The notes: generated by a model not told the origin, from the sequence alone. A DNA stretch of 64,000 nt from an uncultured Eubacteriales bacterium (GCA_934502885.1 CAKSUT010000006.1:1-64000); one strand, 5' to 3'. Counted from the stretch's first letter, positions 43,045 through 52,238 are shown. Numbers and translations: made by a program.

Positions 43045-43051
43045 TATTCCG

Positions 43052-45286
43052 TTAACGTCCCCTCAAAAATCTGTCAACGACAAGCTGTCTGAACCGAGGC
43101 GAAAGAGAGGAGAAATATGCGGTAAATCCCGTCACGCGCACGACAAGGTCGGGATAAAGGTCGGGGTTTTCATTTGCACGCATAAGCTTTTCGCCGTCAA
43201 GGACATTTATGTTTATGAGAGTGCCGCCTCGGGCAAAGTGTCCCCTGATAAGGTCGGAAACAATCTGCACGCCGTCTTCGATATCGGCGACGCATGGGTC
43301 AAACTCAAGTTGGAGGGGGGCTGTGTTTCCGTATCCGCACTGCACCGACGCAATACCGTTCGACTGCGCCGTCACCGCACCGTCGCACCTGAAGCCGGGG
43401 TTGGGGTTTGCGCCGTGAGAGATAGTCTCACCCTTTTTTCTTCCGTTGGGAGTTGCACCGACGGCGTTTCCGTACTCTATCGTTCTCGCCCAGCTGAACC
43501 ACCCCGGGACAAGCTTTCGTCCTTTCGGCATACGTGACGACTCGTTTTCGATGCACTTGACCCATGCGTCGGTAAGCGTCACCGCCCAATTATCGGCAAG
43601 ACTTTCTCCGGAGCAATATTTCCCGGCAGAGGACAGCACCGCCCTCACTCTTGCGTGAGGCGTACCATCATAGTCGGCGTCGAGTGCGGAATACACCTCA
43701 TCCCACGAAAGAATGCCCTCTTTTTCTATTCTCTGCTCCAGTGCTCCGAAGGAATCCGCCGCAACGGCAAGCCCGGCACCGTCAACGCCTACCGTGAAAA
43801 GCTCAGCGCACTGCGAGGCGTCGAGTCCCTTTTCGATTGAGCCTTTCATCATGAGGTTCATTATAAGCTCCGGCGTTACCTCCCACTGATGGTCAAGGTG
43901 GAGGTTTATTCCCTTTGCAGTGACCTCCGCCGCTTTTGCAAGGTGAACTTTGAAGAGGTCAAAGAGGCGCAAGGTCGATCTTTCGCCCTCTCTCATTTCG
44001 CACATTGCAACCTCAAAAACCTTTGCGACGTTTATCTTAACGGTGTCGTTCATCGGGAACTCCCTGCCGGGGACGCACATCCAGTTGCAGCCGACGGCGA
44101 TTCTTTCACGCGCCGTCTTTTTATCGACGCCGTTTCTCATATACCCTTTGGCAAGCGTTTTATCGTTGCAGAAGCGAGGCCAACCGTTTTTGTTTTTGAG
44201 AAGATACTTCACGGCAAGGCGGAAAAAGTCACTGTCGCAATTTTCGTGGACTCTCACCGTGAGATTACAGGCGATGTTTATTGAGTCTGCGGCGTCCAAA
44301 ATGAGGTAAGATAGGTGGTTTGTCACATCATGGTCATTTTCGTCAACGCCGGAAATCTGATAGTAGTGCGGATCGATGAGAAGCAGGTTCGCTATAAGGA
44401 ACTTCGCCTTTTCGTCGTCGAGAATACCGCATTTCACGTCGTTTTCGTAGTACGGCAGAAGAAGCGTATCAAGCTGAAAGCCCGCTCCGTCGCGGGTGTA
44501 TATTCGCGAGGCGCAGTTGAAGTACGCCGTCCACTGACACACCTCATGGAAAGTCTCCGGTTTTCCGAGGCGCACCGCCTTGTTTACACGGAGCATTTCC
44601 TCGAGGTTTGCCTTTACGTCCGGGTCGGTTTCCTCTGCGATAAGCTCCTCTATTCTCGCTATATGCTTATCGATAAAGCGCACAATGGCGGCAAGGCACT
44701 TTTCCTCGGCGTCGTAGAAATCGGCGTGTTCGGGATTCAGAGTTCTGTAGTGCCGCACCTTTTCTAAAAGTCCGCCGAAACCGAGGGAGAAGCCTATTCT
44801 GTAGTCGCACGCAAAATGTGCGTCGCCGTCGATGCCGGTCTGTATGTTGTACTTAAACTGAAGCGGCTTGAGGTCATCATACGGGAAACGGCTCTCGTCC
44901 CAGCGCTTGCTCCACTGATTCGTAGCATTTGCGGCAAGCTCGGTGTTTTTGAGGTTGTTTTTCAGCCAGTCGGGCATATAGTGGAGATCGCCTCTGTAGT
45001 TTACGAGCATATCGCGCCATCTGCCGCAGAGAGCCTCGTTTTTATCGACGTATGCCGCATGGGCATCTATAACGCGGCAGAAATTCTCGCTCATGCCGTC
45101 GAAGCCGTAAAAGCTTCCGTTTTCGCTGTTATACCAAGGTACTGCCTTATAACCCGGCTGAATGGGTACGGTGCCGAAGTCATCGAGGTCGGTATAGCCG
45201 TTCTGCGCACGCTTCTCGAGAGTGTGGCGTATTTTGGTTTTCCTCATTTCCGCAAGGCGGCTTTTGTATGTGTATTCGCCTGTCAT
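43052..45286 (-). CDS. Glycyl radical enzyme GRE4 (C-N-W site), in sugar/cyclitol-type operon
   Basis: 744 residues. The thiyl Cys is Cys400 in AVGCNWMC; the dehydratase Glu position holds Trp. The radical loop is RVTGFTAYF with Gly720. It is the last gene of a six-gene operon with a TIM-barrel isomerase, three Gfo/Idh/MocA oxidoreductases and its activase, which it overlaps by 4 bp. The context points to a carbohydrate or cyclitol derivative oxidised by the dehydrogenases before radical C-C or C-O cleavage. Reaction unknown. Confidence 0.9.
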   Translation of the reverse strand: MTGEYTYKSRLAEMRKTKIRHTLEKRAQNGYTDLDDFGTVPIQPGYKAVPWYNSENGSFYGFDGMSENFCRVIDAHAAYVDKNEALCGRWRDMLVNYRGDLHYMPDWLKNNLKNTELAANATNQWSKRWDESRFPYDDLKPLQFKYNIQTGIDGDAHFACDYRIGFSLGFGGLLEKVRHYRTLNPEHADFYDAEEKCLAAIVRFIDKHIARIEELIAEETDPDVKANLEEMLRVNKAVRLGKPETFHEVCQWTAYFNCASRIYTRDGAGFQLDTLLLPYYENDVKCGILDDEKAKFLIANLLLIDPHYYQISGVDENDHDVTNHLSYLILDAADSINIACNLTVRVHENCDSDFFRLAVKYLLKNKNGWPRFCNDKTLAKGYMRNGVDKKTARERIAVGCNWMCVPGREFPMNDTVKINVAKVFEVAMCEMREGERSTLRLFDLFKVHLAKAAEVTAKGINLHLDHQWEVTPELIMNLMMKGSIEKGLDASQCAELFTVGVDGAGLAVAADSFGALEQRIEKEGILSWDEVYSALDADYDGTPHARVRAVLSSAGKYCSGESLADNWAVTLTDAWVKCIENESSRMPKGRKLVPGWFSWARTIEYGNAVGATPNGRKKGETISHGANPNPGFRCDGAVTAQSNGIASVQCGYGNTAPLQLEFDPCVADIEDGVQIVSDLIRGHFARGGTLININVLDGEKLMRANENPDLYPDLVVRVTGFTAYFSSLSPRFRQLVVDRFLRGR

Positions 45287-46017
45287 TGCTTTACCTCCGT
45301 AAAATCCCGTTGTTCACGTCCGAGTGCATGGCTTTTTCCGACTCCGAGAGAGTGGTACGGCAGTTTTTCGTACTTCACGGTATTTTTAAGACTTGCCGCA
45401 AAGCGTTCGATCTCCTCCGTCCCCTGCTCCACTCCGGGTATAATCGGCGTTCTCACGATTATCGGCACTCCGAGAGAATCGAGCCTTTTGAAGTTTTCGA
45501 TTATCCCCCCGTTGCCGACGCCGGTATACTTTTTGTGAATGCCGCTGTCCCACGCCTTGAAGTCAGCCATGACAACCTGAAGCCTTGCGAAAATATCCTC
45601 ATCGAAGTACACAAGACTCGTTTCGACGGCACTTCTCACGTTCTCCTTTTCGCAGAGCGTTATCATTTCACGCAAAAACTCCCTCTGCATGAGCGGTTCG
45701 CCGCCTGAGAATGTAACACCGCCTTTTTCGCCGAAGTAGCCGCGGTCGGAAAGAAGCTCGCGCATAAGTGCGTCCGGTGCGTAATCTTTTCCGCACACGA
45801 CCTTCGCTCCGCTGTAGCACCCCTCGGCGCACCTTCCGCAGCCGATACATTTCTCGGTGTAAAACATGGTTTCAATCTCCGGCGAGATGCACTCGGGATT
45901 GTGACACCACGCGCAGTGAAGAGGACACCCCTTGAAGAACACGACGGTTCTCATACCCGGTCCGTCAGCGTATGACGAACGCTCAATGTCGGCTATTCTT
46001 CCGAAAAGCGTACTCAC
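45283..46017 (-). CDS. Glycyl radical enzyme activase for GRE4
   Basis: 244 residues. The radical SAM motif is CPLHCAWC, in a CHNPE context, with a single complete ferredoxin-like insert CIGCGRCAEGC and the SAM-binding TFSGGEPLMQ. It activates GRE4 by generating the glycyl radical. Unusually it lies before, not after, its GRE in transcription order, overlapping by 4 bp (ATGA). It also overlaps the oxidoreductase upstream by 4 bp. Confidence 0.94.
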   Translation of the reverse strand: MSTLFGRIADIERSSYADGPGMRTVVFFKGCPLHCAWCHNPECISPEIETMFYTEKCIGCGRCAEGCYSGAKVVCGKDYAPDALMRELLSDRGYFGEKGGVTFSGGEPLMQREFLREMITLCEKENVRSAVETSLVYFDEDIFARLQVVMADFKAWDSGIHKKYTGVGNGGIIENFKRLDSLGVPIIVRTPIIPGVEQGTEEIERFAASLKNTVKYEKLPYHSLGVGKSHALGREQRDFTEVKQ

Positions 46018-47135
46018 TGCCTTTTCACGCTCTCTTTGCGTCCGCTCTCGGCGGATCTTGCGGCGGCGTCGAGTATCGCCATGACCCTCATGTTATTTCC
46101 GAAGTCGAGAGTTTCGTGTACGGGTTCGCCGGTCTTTACGTGGTGTACGTACATCGCCGCTATATTTTTAAGGTATTCCGGATAGGGTGCTTCCTTAATC
46201 TCGATATCGTTTCCGTAAATGTCAAAAGCATAAGGGACTACCTTGTCGCCCTCACGTCTGCACTCAATGACTCCGTCCGTGCCGAAGAAGGTCGGTCCTG
46301 CCGGGATCGCTCTCGACGGAGTTGTCCACGTTCCCTCAAGCACGGCAAGCCACGACGGAAAATCGACGAGTGCGGCGGCGTTGTCGTATATATCGGCAAA
46401 GGGATGAGCGGTATTCACGGCGTTTGCGGTCACGGCGACCGCGCTCTCTTTCGTTATCCAGTTTGACAGCATACAGCCGTAACAGCAGAAATCGAGAAGC
46501 GCACCGCCGCCCTCGGATTTCCTGTACCACCACATGGACGCCTTATCGGAATCGGACATATCCTGCACTCTCTCGGTGACTCCTCTGTGAAGTGCGCCCT
46601 TGCCGACAGGTCCTGTGTTTCCGATGAGAAAACGGAGCTTTATGAGCTTTCCTATTTTGCCGTCGTCGAGAGCTTTTTTCATTGTGTGGAGGTACGGCCG
46701 CCACGTGAGAGGCCAGTTGACCATTGCGAAAATTCCGCTCTCTTTGACGTATTCCTCGATTTTCAATGCTTCCTCAAAGCTTACCGCCATGGGTTTCTCT
46801 ATGCTGACGCTCACTCCCCTGTCGGCGCACGCTTTCACAATTTCGGACTTTCGTGCGGTTTCGGTGAGGATAAAGGCGATATCGGGCTTCACCTCGTCAA
46901 GCATTCTGCAATATTCGCCGTCGGGGTATATGACGCTGCAGTAATTCTCACGTATGTTTTCCTTGTTCCATGCACGTGTATACCGTGTTTTCGGCACCTC
47001 CGGGACGGTCGCTTTTGTGTCGGCGGCAGCCGCAAGAATCATATCCTCTTCGTCGGAAATGTACTTTGCAACCTCGTTTACGTGCATATGCGCAAAGCCG
47101 ATAATCACGGCACGTATTTTTCCGTTAAAGCTCAT
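46014..47135 (-). CDS. Gfo/Idh/MocA oxidoreductase A
   Basis: 373 residues from ATG 47135 (GAGAGG nine bases upstream). Rossmann domain begins IRAVIIGFAHMHVNEVA; the catalytic-Lys motif is IEKPMAV. The C-terminal beta-sheet domain binds the sugar. It overlaps the next gene upstream by 11 bp. Such enzymes oxidise or reduce sugar or cyclitol hydroxyls with NAD(P). Confidence 0.9.
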   Translation of the reverse strand: MSFNGKIRAVIIGFAHMHVNEVAKYISDEEDMILAAAADTKATVPEVPKTRYTRAWNKENIRENYCSVIYPDGEYCRMLDEVKPDIAFILTETARKSEIVKACADRGVSVSIEKPMAVSFEEALKIEEYVKESGIFAMVNWPLTWRPYLHTMKKALDDGKIGKLIKLRFLIGNTGPVGKGALHRGVTERVQDMSDSDKASMWWYRKSEGGGALLDFCCYGCMLSNWITKESAVAVTANAVNTAHPFADIYDNAAALVDFPSWLAVLEGTWTTPSRAIPAGPTFFGTDGVIECRREGDKVVPYAFDIYGNDIEIKEAPYPEYLKNIAAMYVHHVKTGEPVHETLDFGNNMRVMAILDAAARSAESGRKESVKRQ

Positions 47136-48219
47136 CTGCGAACACCTCTCTTCCCTCTTTTGCGCTTCTGTAGAACATATCGATAATCGCACTCACAGCA
47201 AGCGTTTCCTCAGGCTTTACCGCAAGCTCGGCTTTACCGGAAAGTGCGTCGGCAATATTGTCGAAAAGTCTGAAGTGACCTGAGAATTCTTCTTTCGGGT
47301 ATGGGTTTACGTCATTTATCTTCGGTGAAATATCTGCGACGTTCCCGGCAAAACCGCCGTAAAAGGTAAAGTCGGGAAGCTTTACGCCGCATCTGTCTCC
47401 GGCAAGCACAATACTCGTTTCATCGGGGAGATTCGCCGCCCACGCCGTTTTGAAGTTTATCCTTGCGCCGTTTTTGAACGAGATACTTCCGCTTGCGAAG
47501 TCCTCAACGTCAAATTCGTCGTCGCTGTACACTCTCTCTGAGTAAACCGTGCCTGCCAAAGCTCCGCTGTCCTTAAGGCTTGCGGCGAGACTGTCGCGTT
47601 TTGCAATCTTTGCGCATTTTGTACCGGCAACCGACCGCACCCCGGTGTTTCCCATGAGCCACACGACGGCGTCGAGCATATGCACGCCTATATCGAGAAA
47701 CGCGCCGCCTCCGCTTATCTTCTCTATATGGAACGCTCCCCACTTCGGTATTCCTCTGCGGCGTATGCGTGAAAACTCGCCGTAGTATATATCTCCGAGC
47801 GCACCGCTCTCTATAATTCTCTTCGCTTCGAGTCTGTCGGGAGTAAACCTCATGCTCTGGCAGGCGCAAAGAAGAAGACCTTTACTTTCCGCAAGTCCGA
47901 AAAGCTCCTTTGCCTCACGGTATTTGACCGCAAGCGGTTTCTCGCAGATTACGTTCGCACCGGCGTCAAGCGCAAGCTTTACGTAACCGTAATGGAACAT
48001 ATTCGGCACGCACACCGACACGATATCGGGTTCTGTGTCCGCAAGGAGCTTTGCGGCGTCGGAGGTGTAATATGGTATGCCGTGACGGAGAGAGGTGTCC
48101 TTTGCACTCGCTTCGTTTACGTCGCACACACCGACAATTTCGCAGTCGGCAAGGTGCTTATACGCCGGGATATGCGCAAAATTCGCTATCATGCCGCAGC
48201 CGATTACAGCAGCTTTCAT
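47125..48219 (-). CDS. Gfo/Idh/MocA oxidoreductase B
   Basis: 364 residues from ATG 48219 (GGAGG eight bases upstream). Nucleotide-binding motif VIGCGMIANFAHIPA and catalytic CEKPLAV are both present, with a typical HMLDAVVWLMG helix in the C-terminal domain. Probably an NAD(P)-dependent sugar dehydrogenase acting with neighbours A and C. Confidence 0.92.
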   Translation of the reverse strand: MKAAVIGCGMIANFAHIPAYKHLADCEIVGVCDVNEASAKDTSLRHGIPYYTSDAAKLLADTEPDIVSVCVPNMFHYGYVKLALDAGANVICEKPLAVKYREAKELFGLAESKGLLLCACQSMRFTPDRLEAKRIIESGALGDIYYGEFSRIRRRGIPKWGAFHIEKISGGGAFLDIGVHMLDAVVWLMGNTGVRSVAGTKCAKIAKRDSLAASLKDSGALAGTVYSERVYSDDEFDVEDFASGSISFKNGARINFKTAWAANLPDETSIVLAGDRCGVKLPDFTFYGGFAGNVADISPKINDVNPYPKEEFSGHFRLFDNIADALSGKAELAVKPEETLAVSAIIDMFYRSAKEGREVFADEL

Positions 48220-48236
48220 ATCGTTCACCTCCCATA

Positions 48237-49487
48237 TCAGTATTTTCTGTCGTTGTAGTCAATGCGCTCCCAATTCCCGGGGGCATATCCCAAGAACGGA
48301 ATGGGAAGCACCTTACCGCCCTGCATTGCGGACTCGTGAGCGATTATGCCGGGGATCATACACATTGCGGCGTCCCATGCGTTGTTTGGGGGAAGCTTGC
48401 CGGTCATAACGGCACGGACAAAATCGTCAACGAGAAAAGCGTGAGAACCGTTGTGACCGCCGTCCTTTATTTTGCGGTGAGCCTCGGGAAGTCTCGAAAG
48501 GTCGTGAATGGCGGAATATCCTCTGTGGTACTCGTACTTCACGGGGTCGTGATTGAGGTCAATCTTATCCCGGTTCTCGACGTACTTCTTTGTATTGATG
48601 AGGTTGCTCACGTACTCGACCGACGGCGTCTGACCGAACACATTGCCGACGGTGAAGGTGTGGTGCATACCGGCGCACTGATAGTTTGCGTGAGTGCCGA
48701 TAAGGCTTGTTATGTACGACGACGGCTTATTCGTACCGCATCGTCTGAACTCGTTTATGCGCGCGACTCCGCCGCCCGACATCTTGAAGATTGCCGTTTC
48801 GTTGCTGAACGGGTTGTCCCAATAGTTGTTGCCCTTGCCGTAGATGCCGTCGCCCTCTGTGTCCTCGTAGCCCATGCACGACACTTCGACGGGATGCTCG
48901 TTTACCGAGAGGAACATCATCGACATTGAGTGCGTGGAGTAGTACATCGGCGGTATGCCGGCAATCTTTTTCCACTCACTGCCACCCGAACCTGAGAAAG
49001 AGGCGAACATTTCGGTTATGTCGTGGTAGTACTGCGACTCGCCGAAAACGAACTTCCCGAACGCTCCCGCCTTGTATCTCTCGCGGCAGAATATTGCGCA
49101 GGGGAAGTAGTAGCAGGTCTCCGCCGCCATGTATATAAGGCGCTTTTTCTCTACAAGACGGACTATCTCCCTTGCCTCGTCGATTTCGCAGGTCATCGGC
49201 ACTGCCGAGAAAACATTCTTTCCGGCTTTCAGAGCCTTTATTACCATAGGTCCGTGCATATGCCTCTGCGTGAAAATTCCGATACAGTCAAGATCGCTCT
49301 CACCGTCAAGCATATCTTCATACGACTCATACATTTTTGCGACGCCGAATTTTTTCATTATATGCTCGCGTCTTTCCGGCATAAGCTCTGCACCGACCAC
49401 CTTTTCAACGTCGGGGTGCGTGAGAAAAATATCGAGAAAGCTCTCCGAAAATTCGCCGAATCCGACTATTCCTATTTTTATACCCAT
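48237..49487 (-). CDS. Gfo/Idh/MocA oxidoreductase C, lacking the EKP lysine
   Basis: 416 residues. The nucleotide-binding GIVGFGEFSESF is present, but the usual EKP motif reads SAVPMT, with no Lys. A long loop rich in Tyr and Gly (CMGYEDTEGDGIYGKGNNYW) precedes the substrate-facing sheet. A branch of the family with this change acts on glycosides or uses tightly bound NAD; this assignment is inference. It is second in the operon. Confidence 0.85.
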   Translation of the reverse strand: MGIKIGIVGFGEFSESFLDIFLTHPDVEKVVGAELMPERREHIMKKFGVAKMYESYEDMLDGESDLDCIGIFTQRHMHGPMVIKALKAGKNVFSAVPMTCEIDEAREIVRLVEKKRLIYMAAETCYYFPCAIFCRERYKAGAFGKFVFGESQYYHDITEMFASFSGSGGSEWKKIAGIPPMYYSTHSMSMMFLSVNEHPVEVSCMGYEDTEGDGIYGKGNNYWDNPFSNETAIFKMSGGGVARINEFRRCGTNKPSSYITSLIGTHANYQCAGMHHTFTVGNVFGQTPSVEYVSNLINTKKYVENRDKIDLNHDPVKYEYHRGYSAIHDLSRLPEAHRKIKDGGHNGSHAFLVDDFVRAVMTGKLPPNNAWDAAMCMIPGIIAHESAMQGGKVLPIPFLGYAPGNWERIDYNDRKY

Positions 49488-49489
49488 TG

Positions 49490-50308
49490 TTACCGGTTCC
49501 TTTCGTTCTTATATTTTGCAAGCCATTCGCCGAGAGAAAAGTTCTTTCCCTTTTCCGACGGTCTGTACTCAAAGCCTATGTATCCGTCATAATCGGTCGC
49601 CGCTATGGCGTCAAACACCGCCGGATAATCGATTTCGCCGTTCGGCGGTTCACAGCGCAGGGGGGAGTTTGCGACGTGGAAGTGTCCGATGAGTCCGATG
49701 TTTTCGGTTATCTTTTTCGTGAGATACTCCGTCTCGGAACTCTCCATGCGTACCGTGTGGTATATATCGAAAAGCAGCTTGAGGTTGGGACTGCCGACGC
49801 TACTTACAATCTCAAGCGCAGGTGCGGAGTACGGCAGGACGTATGAGGGGCGGTCGAAGGTATTAAGCGGCTCGAGAAGAAGCGTTATTCCCTCGTCCTC
49901 CGCCGCCTTTACGCCCTTTCGGAGCGTATACTCAATGTTTTCGAGGACTTCGCCGCCGCTTATTTCATCGTCCTTATCTCCGGCAAGTACTATTGCGTTT
50001 TTCATGCCGAGGCGGCGCATTACGGGAGCGGTCTCGTGTATTGCACGGACAAGGTCGTCAGTGCGCCTGTGCGACAGTACGCCTCTTGACATATCGAAGG
50101 AAAGCTTTTCATCAGCGGAGTCAAGGTTCATAAGAGCGGCATCAAGCGAGAGTTCATGCAGATTATCGGCAAGAAGATTTATATCCTTGTTTGACCACTT
50201 CCAGAATTCCACTGCGTCCGCACCGTCGCATTTTGCAAGCGAGGGTCTGTCCTCAAATGCCGCGTCGGCATACATCATGTCTATGCAGACGCTGAATTTC
50301 GGTTTCAC
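49490..50308 (-). CDS. Hydroxypyruvate isomerase-like TIM-barrel protein
   Basis: 272 residues from GTG 50308. The Hyi/AP-endonuclease-2 TIM barrel shows metal ligands in LLLEPLN (Glu), LFDIYHT (Asp, His), HFHVANSP (His) and GFEYRPS (Glu). It is the first gene of the GRE4 operon. Likely an isomerase or epimerase of a keto-sugar or small hydroxy-carbonyl; exact substrate unknown. Confidence 0.88.
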   Translation of the reverse strand: MKPKFSVCIDMMYADAAFEDRPSLAKCDGADAVEFWKWSNKDINLLADNLHELSLDAALMNLDSADEKLSFDMSRGVLSHRRTDDLVRAIHETAPVMRRLGMKNAIVLAGDKDDEISGGEVLENIEYTLRKGVKAAEDEGITLLLEPLNTFDRPSYVLPYSAPALEIVSSVGSPNLKLLFDIYHTVRMESSETEYLTKKITENIGLIGHFHVANSPLRCEPPNGEIDYPAVFDAIAATDYDGYIGFEYRPSEKGKNFSLGEWLAKYKNERNR

Positions 50309-50342
50309 CGTGTCATCATCCCTTTCGAACGTATTATTTTCA

Positions 50343-50362
50343 CTGTGACCATTGTATCACAG
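50343..50362. promoter_or_regulatory. 20-bp palindrome (operator candidate) of GRE4 operon
   Basis: CTGTGA-N8-TCACAG lies between the divergent operon and AraC gene. On the minus strand its centre contains TACAAT, a possible operon -10 without a good -35, as expected of an activator-dependent promoter. The spacing differs by two from a classical CRP site. Confidence 0.5.
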
Positions 50363-50379
50363 CTTTTCCGAAAATGCTA

Positions 50380-50408
50380 TTGACAATATGATTTATTTTT
50401 TGTATAAT
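50380..50408 (+). promoter_or_regulatory. Consensus sigma-A promoter of AraC gene 3
   Basis: TTGACA (50380-50385), 17-bp spacer, TATAAT (50403-50408): both boxes perfect. Confidence 0.9.
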
Positions 50409-50433
50409 ATGACGTGAAGGGAGGCATCGGAAA

Positions 50434-51240
50434 ATGGAGTACTGCGATTTTGCGACACTTGCCGACAAAGAATTCGGCGTGCGTTTTCTGTCGGTGAACA
50501 AAACCAAGGAGAAACCGGACAAGGTATTCCGCTGTACCAAAAATCTTCGCAAGTGGGACAGGTTTTTCTATGTGGCAAGCGGAAAGATACGTTTTGACTT
50601 TGACGAAAAGAGTATTGAAGCCGCCGGGGGAAGTGTGGTGTATCTTCCTTACGACGCCGCATATTTTTCGGAATGGCAGGATGAAAACGACATCGGCTAC
50701 ATAACCGCGGAGTTTATACTTAACGACGCCTCGGGGGAAAGATTTTCACTTTTCGACGAGATAAGGATTGTCGCAAACGACACGGGAAGCGAGTACATGG
50801 ACAGATTCACAGGACTTTACGACGTATGGACACGAGGTGAGTTCGGTTATAAATTAAAGTCACGTGCGCTTTTTCTTGAGCTTCTTCACAGGCTTTGCGT
50901 TGACAGTGTAAAATCAGAGCTGCGCCGTTCGTACAAAAGCATTTACAAAGCGATACTTTACCTTGAAAACAACTACATAGACAATATCTCTACCGACGAG
51001 CTTGCGAAAACGTGCGGTATGTGCCAAAGCTCGTTCAGACGTCTGTTTCACGAATACGCCGGAATGTCGCCGGTGAAGTACAAAAACACGCTTCGTGCGA
51101 AGAAAGCGGCGGAGCTGATTTCAACGGGCGAGTACACGGTCGGCGAGGCGGCGGAGCTTGTCGGCATTCCCGATCTTGCGTACTTCAACAGAATATTTAA
51201 GCAGGTGTTCGGAAAGAATCCGAAAGACTGCAAAAAATAA
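50434..51240 (+). CDS. AraC-family regulator 3 (divergent to GRE4 operon)
   Basis: 268 residues. N-terminal cupin-like sensor (DRFFYVASGKIRFDFDEKS), then two HTHs (DELAKTCGMCQSSFRRLFHEY and GEAAELVGIPDLAYFNRIFK). AAGGGAGG precedes the ATG. Position makes it the likely activator of the GRE4 operon. It does not share the 85-bp block found in AraC regulators 1 and 2. Confidence 0.92.
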   Translation: MEYCDFATLADKEFGVRFLSVNKTKEKPDKVFRCTKNLRKWDRFFYVASGKIRFDFDEKSIEAAGGSVVYLPYDAAYFSEWQDENDIGYITAEFILNDASGERFSLFDEIRIVANDTGSEYMDRFTGLYDVWTRGEFGYKLKSRALFLELLHRLCVDSVKSELRRSYKSIYKAILYLENNYIDNISTDELAKTCGMCQSSFRRLFHEYAGMSPVKYKNTLRAKKAAELISTGEYTVGEAAELVGIPDLAYFNRIFKQVFGKNPKDCKK

Positions 51241-51274
51241 AAGAAGCACACACCACAAAAAGGTGTGTGCTTCT
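51236..51274 (-). terminator. Terminator after PhnP-like gene
   Basis: On the minus strand GAAGCACACACC pairs with GGTGTGTGCTTC (12 bp), then TTTTATTTTTT, which runs into the AraC 3' stop codon. Confidence 0.88.
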
Positions 51275-51290
51275 CGCGTATTGCAAAACT

Positions 51291-52127
51291 TCAGATCTCA
51301 ATTTCGAGATAATCGTATGCAACCTCAAAGCCGAGAGGCTTTACTCTTGCTTCGGTCTCTTCCTGGAGAGGGCGGCGGTAATGGCTCATGTGCGTGATGT
51401 AAAACTTTGTGTCGCCGCCGGCAAGTCCCTTCAAGAGAAGTCTTTCACGCACCTTTATATTGTCGGGAATACCCATGTGCGTTTTCACCCCCGGAGCGTC
51501 GAGGTATGCGCTCTCGAGAACGACGGTGTCAAACCTTTTTCCGCGCTTTTCGATAAAATCCCATGTTTCGTCGAGAAAATAGCCGGTATCGACGGCATAA
51601 AGAAGAGATCGTCCGTCCTTTTCGACGATGTAATTATAAGAATCAAGCTCGAAAGCGTGCGACGCCTTGACGGGAATGACATTATAGCCGTCGTTGTCGT
51701 ATTCGGTGTAAGGTACGACGACCTTATTCACAACGCCGTGCGCCTTAAGCGCCGCTTCCGAACCGAGCCGTCTGCGTATTTCTTCGCCGGAAGCCTCGGA
51801 AGAATAAACCGTAAGCACGCCGCCGTCACTGCCGTCAAAGCAGAATTTATTCGTGTCACGCATGAGAAGATCATTTACCGAAAGATGATCCTCATGAGCG
51901 TGGGTCAGAATAACCGAATGTATATCGGCAAGAGGAACATTGCCGTAAAGCGAGTGCATATATGCGTCGCTCGGAAAATCGATAAGGATCTTATCGTCAA
52001 TTACCGCCTGTGAGCGTGTGCGGATATTTTTTCCGCCGCGCTTTCTCGCTTCGACACAGCCGGCGCACTTACAAAACATTGCCGGAACTCCCTCGCATGA
52101 GCCTGTTCCCAAAAATCTGAGCTTCAT
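51291..52127 (-). CDS. PhnP-like metallo-beta-lactamase fold hydrolase
   Basis: 278 residues. The metal motif THAHEDH and a later HMSHYRRP supply zinc ligands. The N-terminal CKCAGCVEARK matches the extra Cys zinc site of the PhnP group, which cleaves cyclic phosphodiesters of ribose. No phosphonate C-P lyase genes are nearby, so a broader phosphodiesterase role is likely. AAAGGAAG precedes the ATG; terminators flank it. Confidence 0.88.
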   Translation of the reverse strand: MKLRFLGTGSCEGVPAMFCKCAGCVEARKRGGKNIRTRSQAVIDDKILIDFPSDAYMHSLYGNVPLADIHSVILTHAHEDHLSVNDLLMRDTNKFCFDGSDGGVLTVYSSEASGEEIRRRLGSEAALKAHGVVNKVVVPYTEYDNDGYNVIPVKASHAFELDSYNYIVEKDGRSLLYAVDTGYFLDETWDFIEKRGKRFDTVVLESAYLDAPGVKTHMGIPDNIKVRERLLLKGLAGGDTKFYITHMSHYRRPLQEETEARVKPLGFEVAYDYLEIEI

Positions 52128-52176
52128 ATACTGTCTTCCTTTCGGCGCAAATATATCTTGGCGTCTCTTTAAGTGT

Positions 52177-52212
52177 AAAATTGCGGCACGGCAAAGTTAT
52201 CGCCGTGCCGCA
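52177..52212 (-). terminator. Terminator after cohesin-like/SLH gene
   Basis: On the minus strand TGCGGCACGGC pairs with GCCGTGCCGCA and is followed by ATTTTA. Confidence 0.85.
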
Positions 52213-52238
52213 GATTCTTATTCTACATTCAGATGCAA

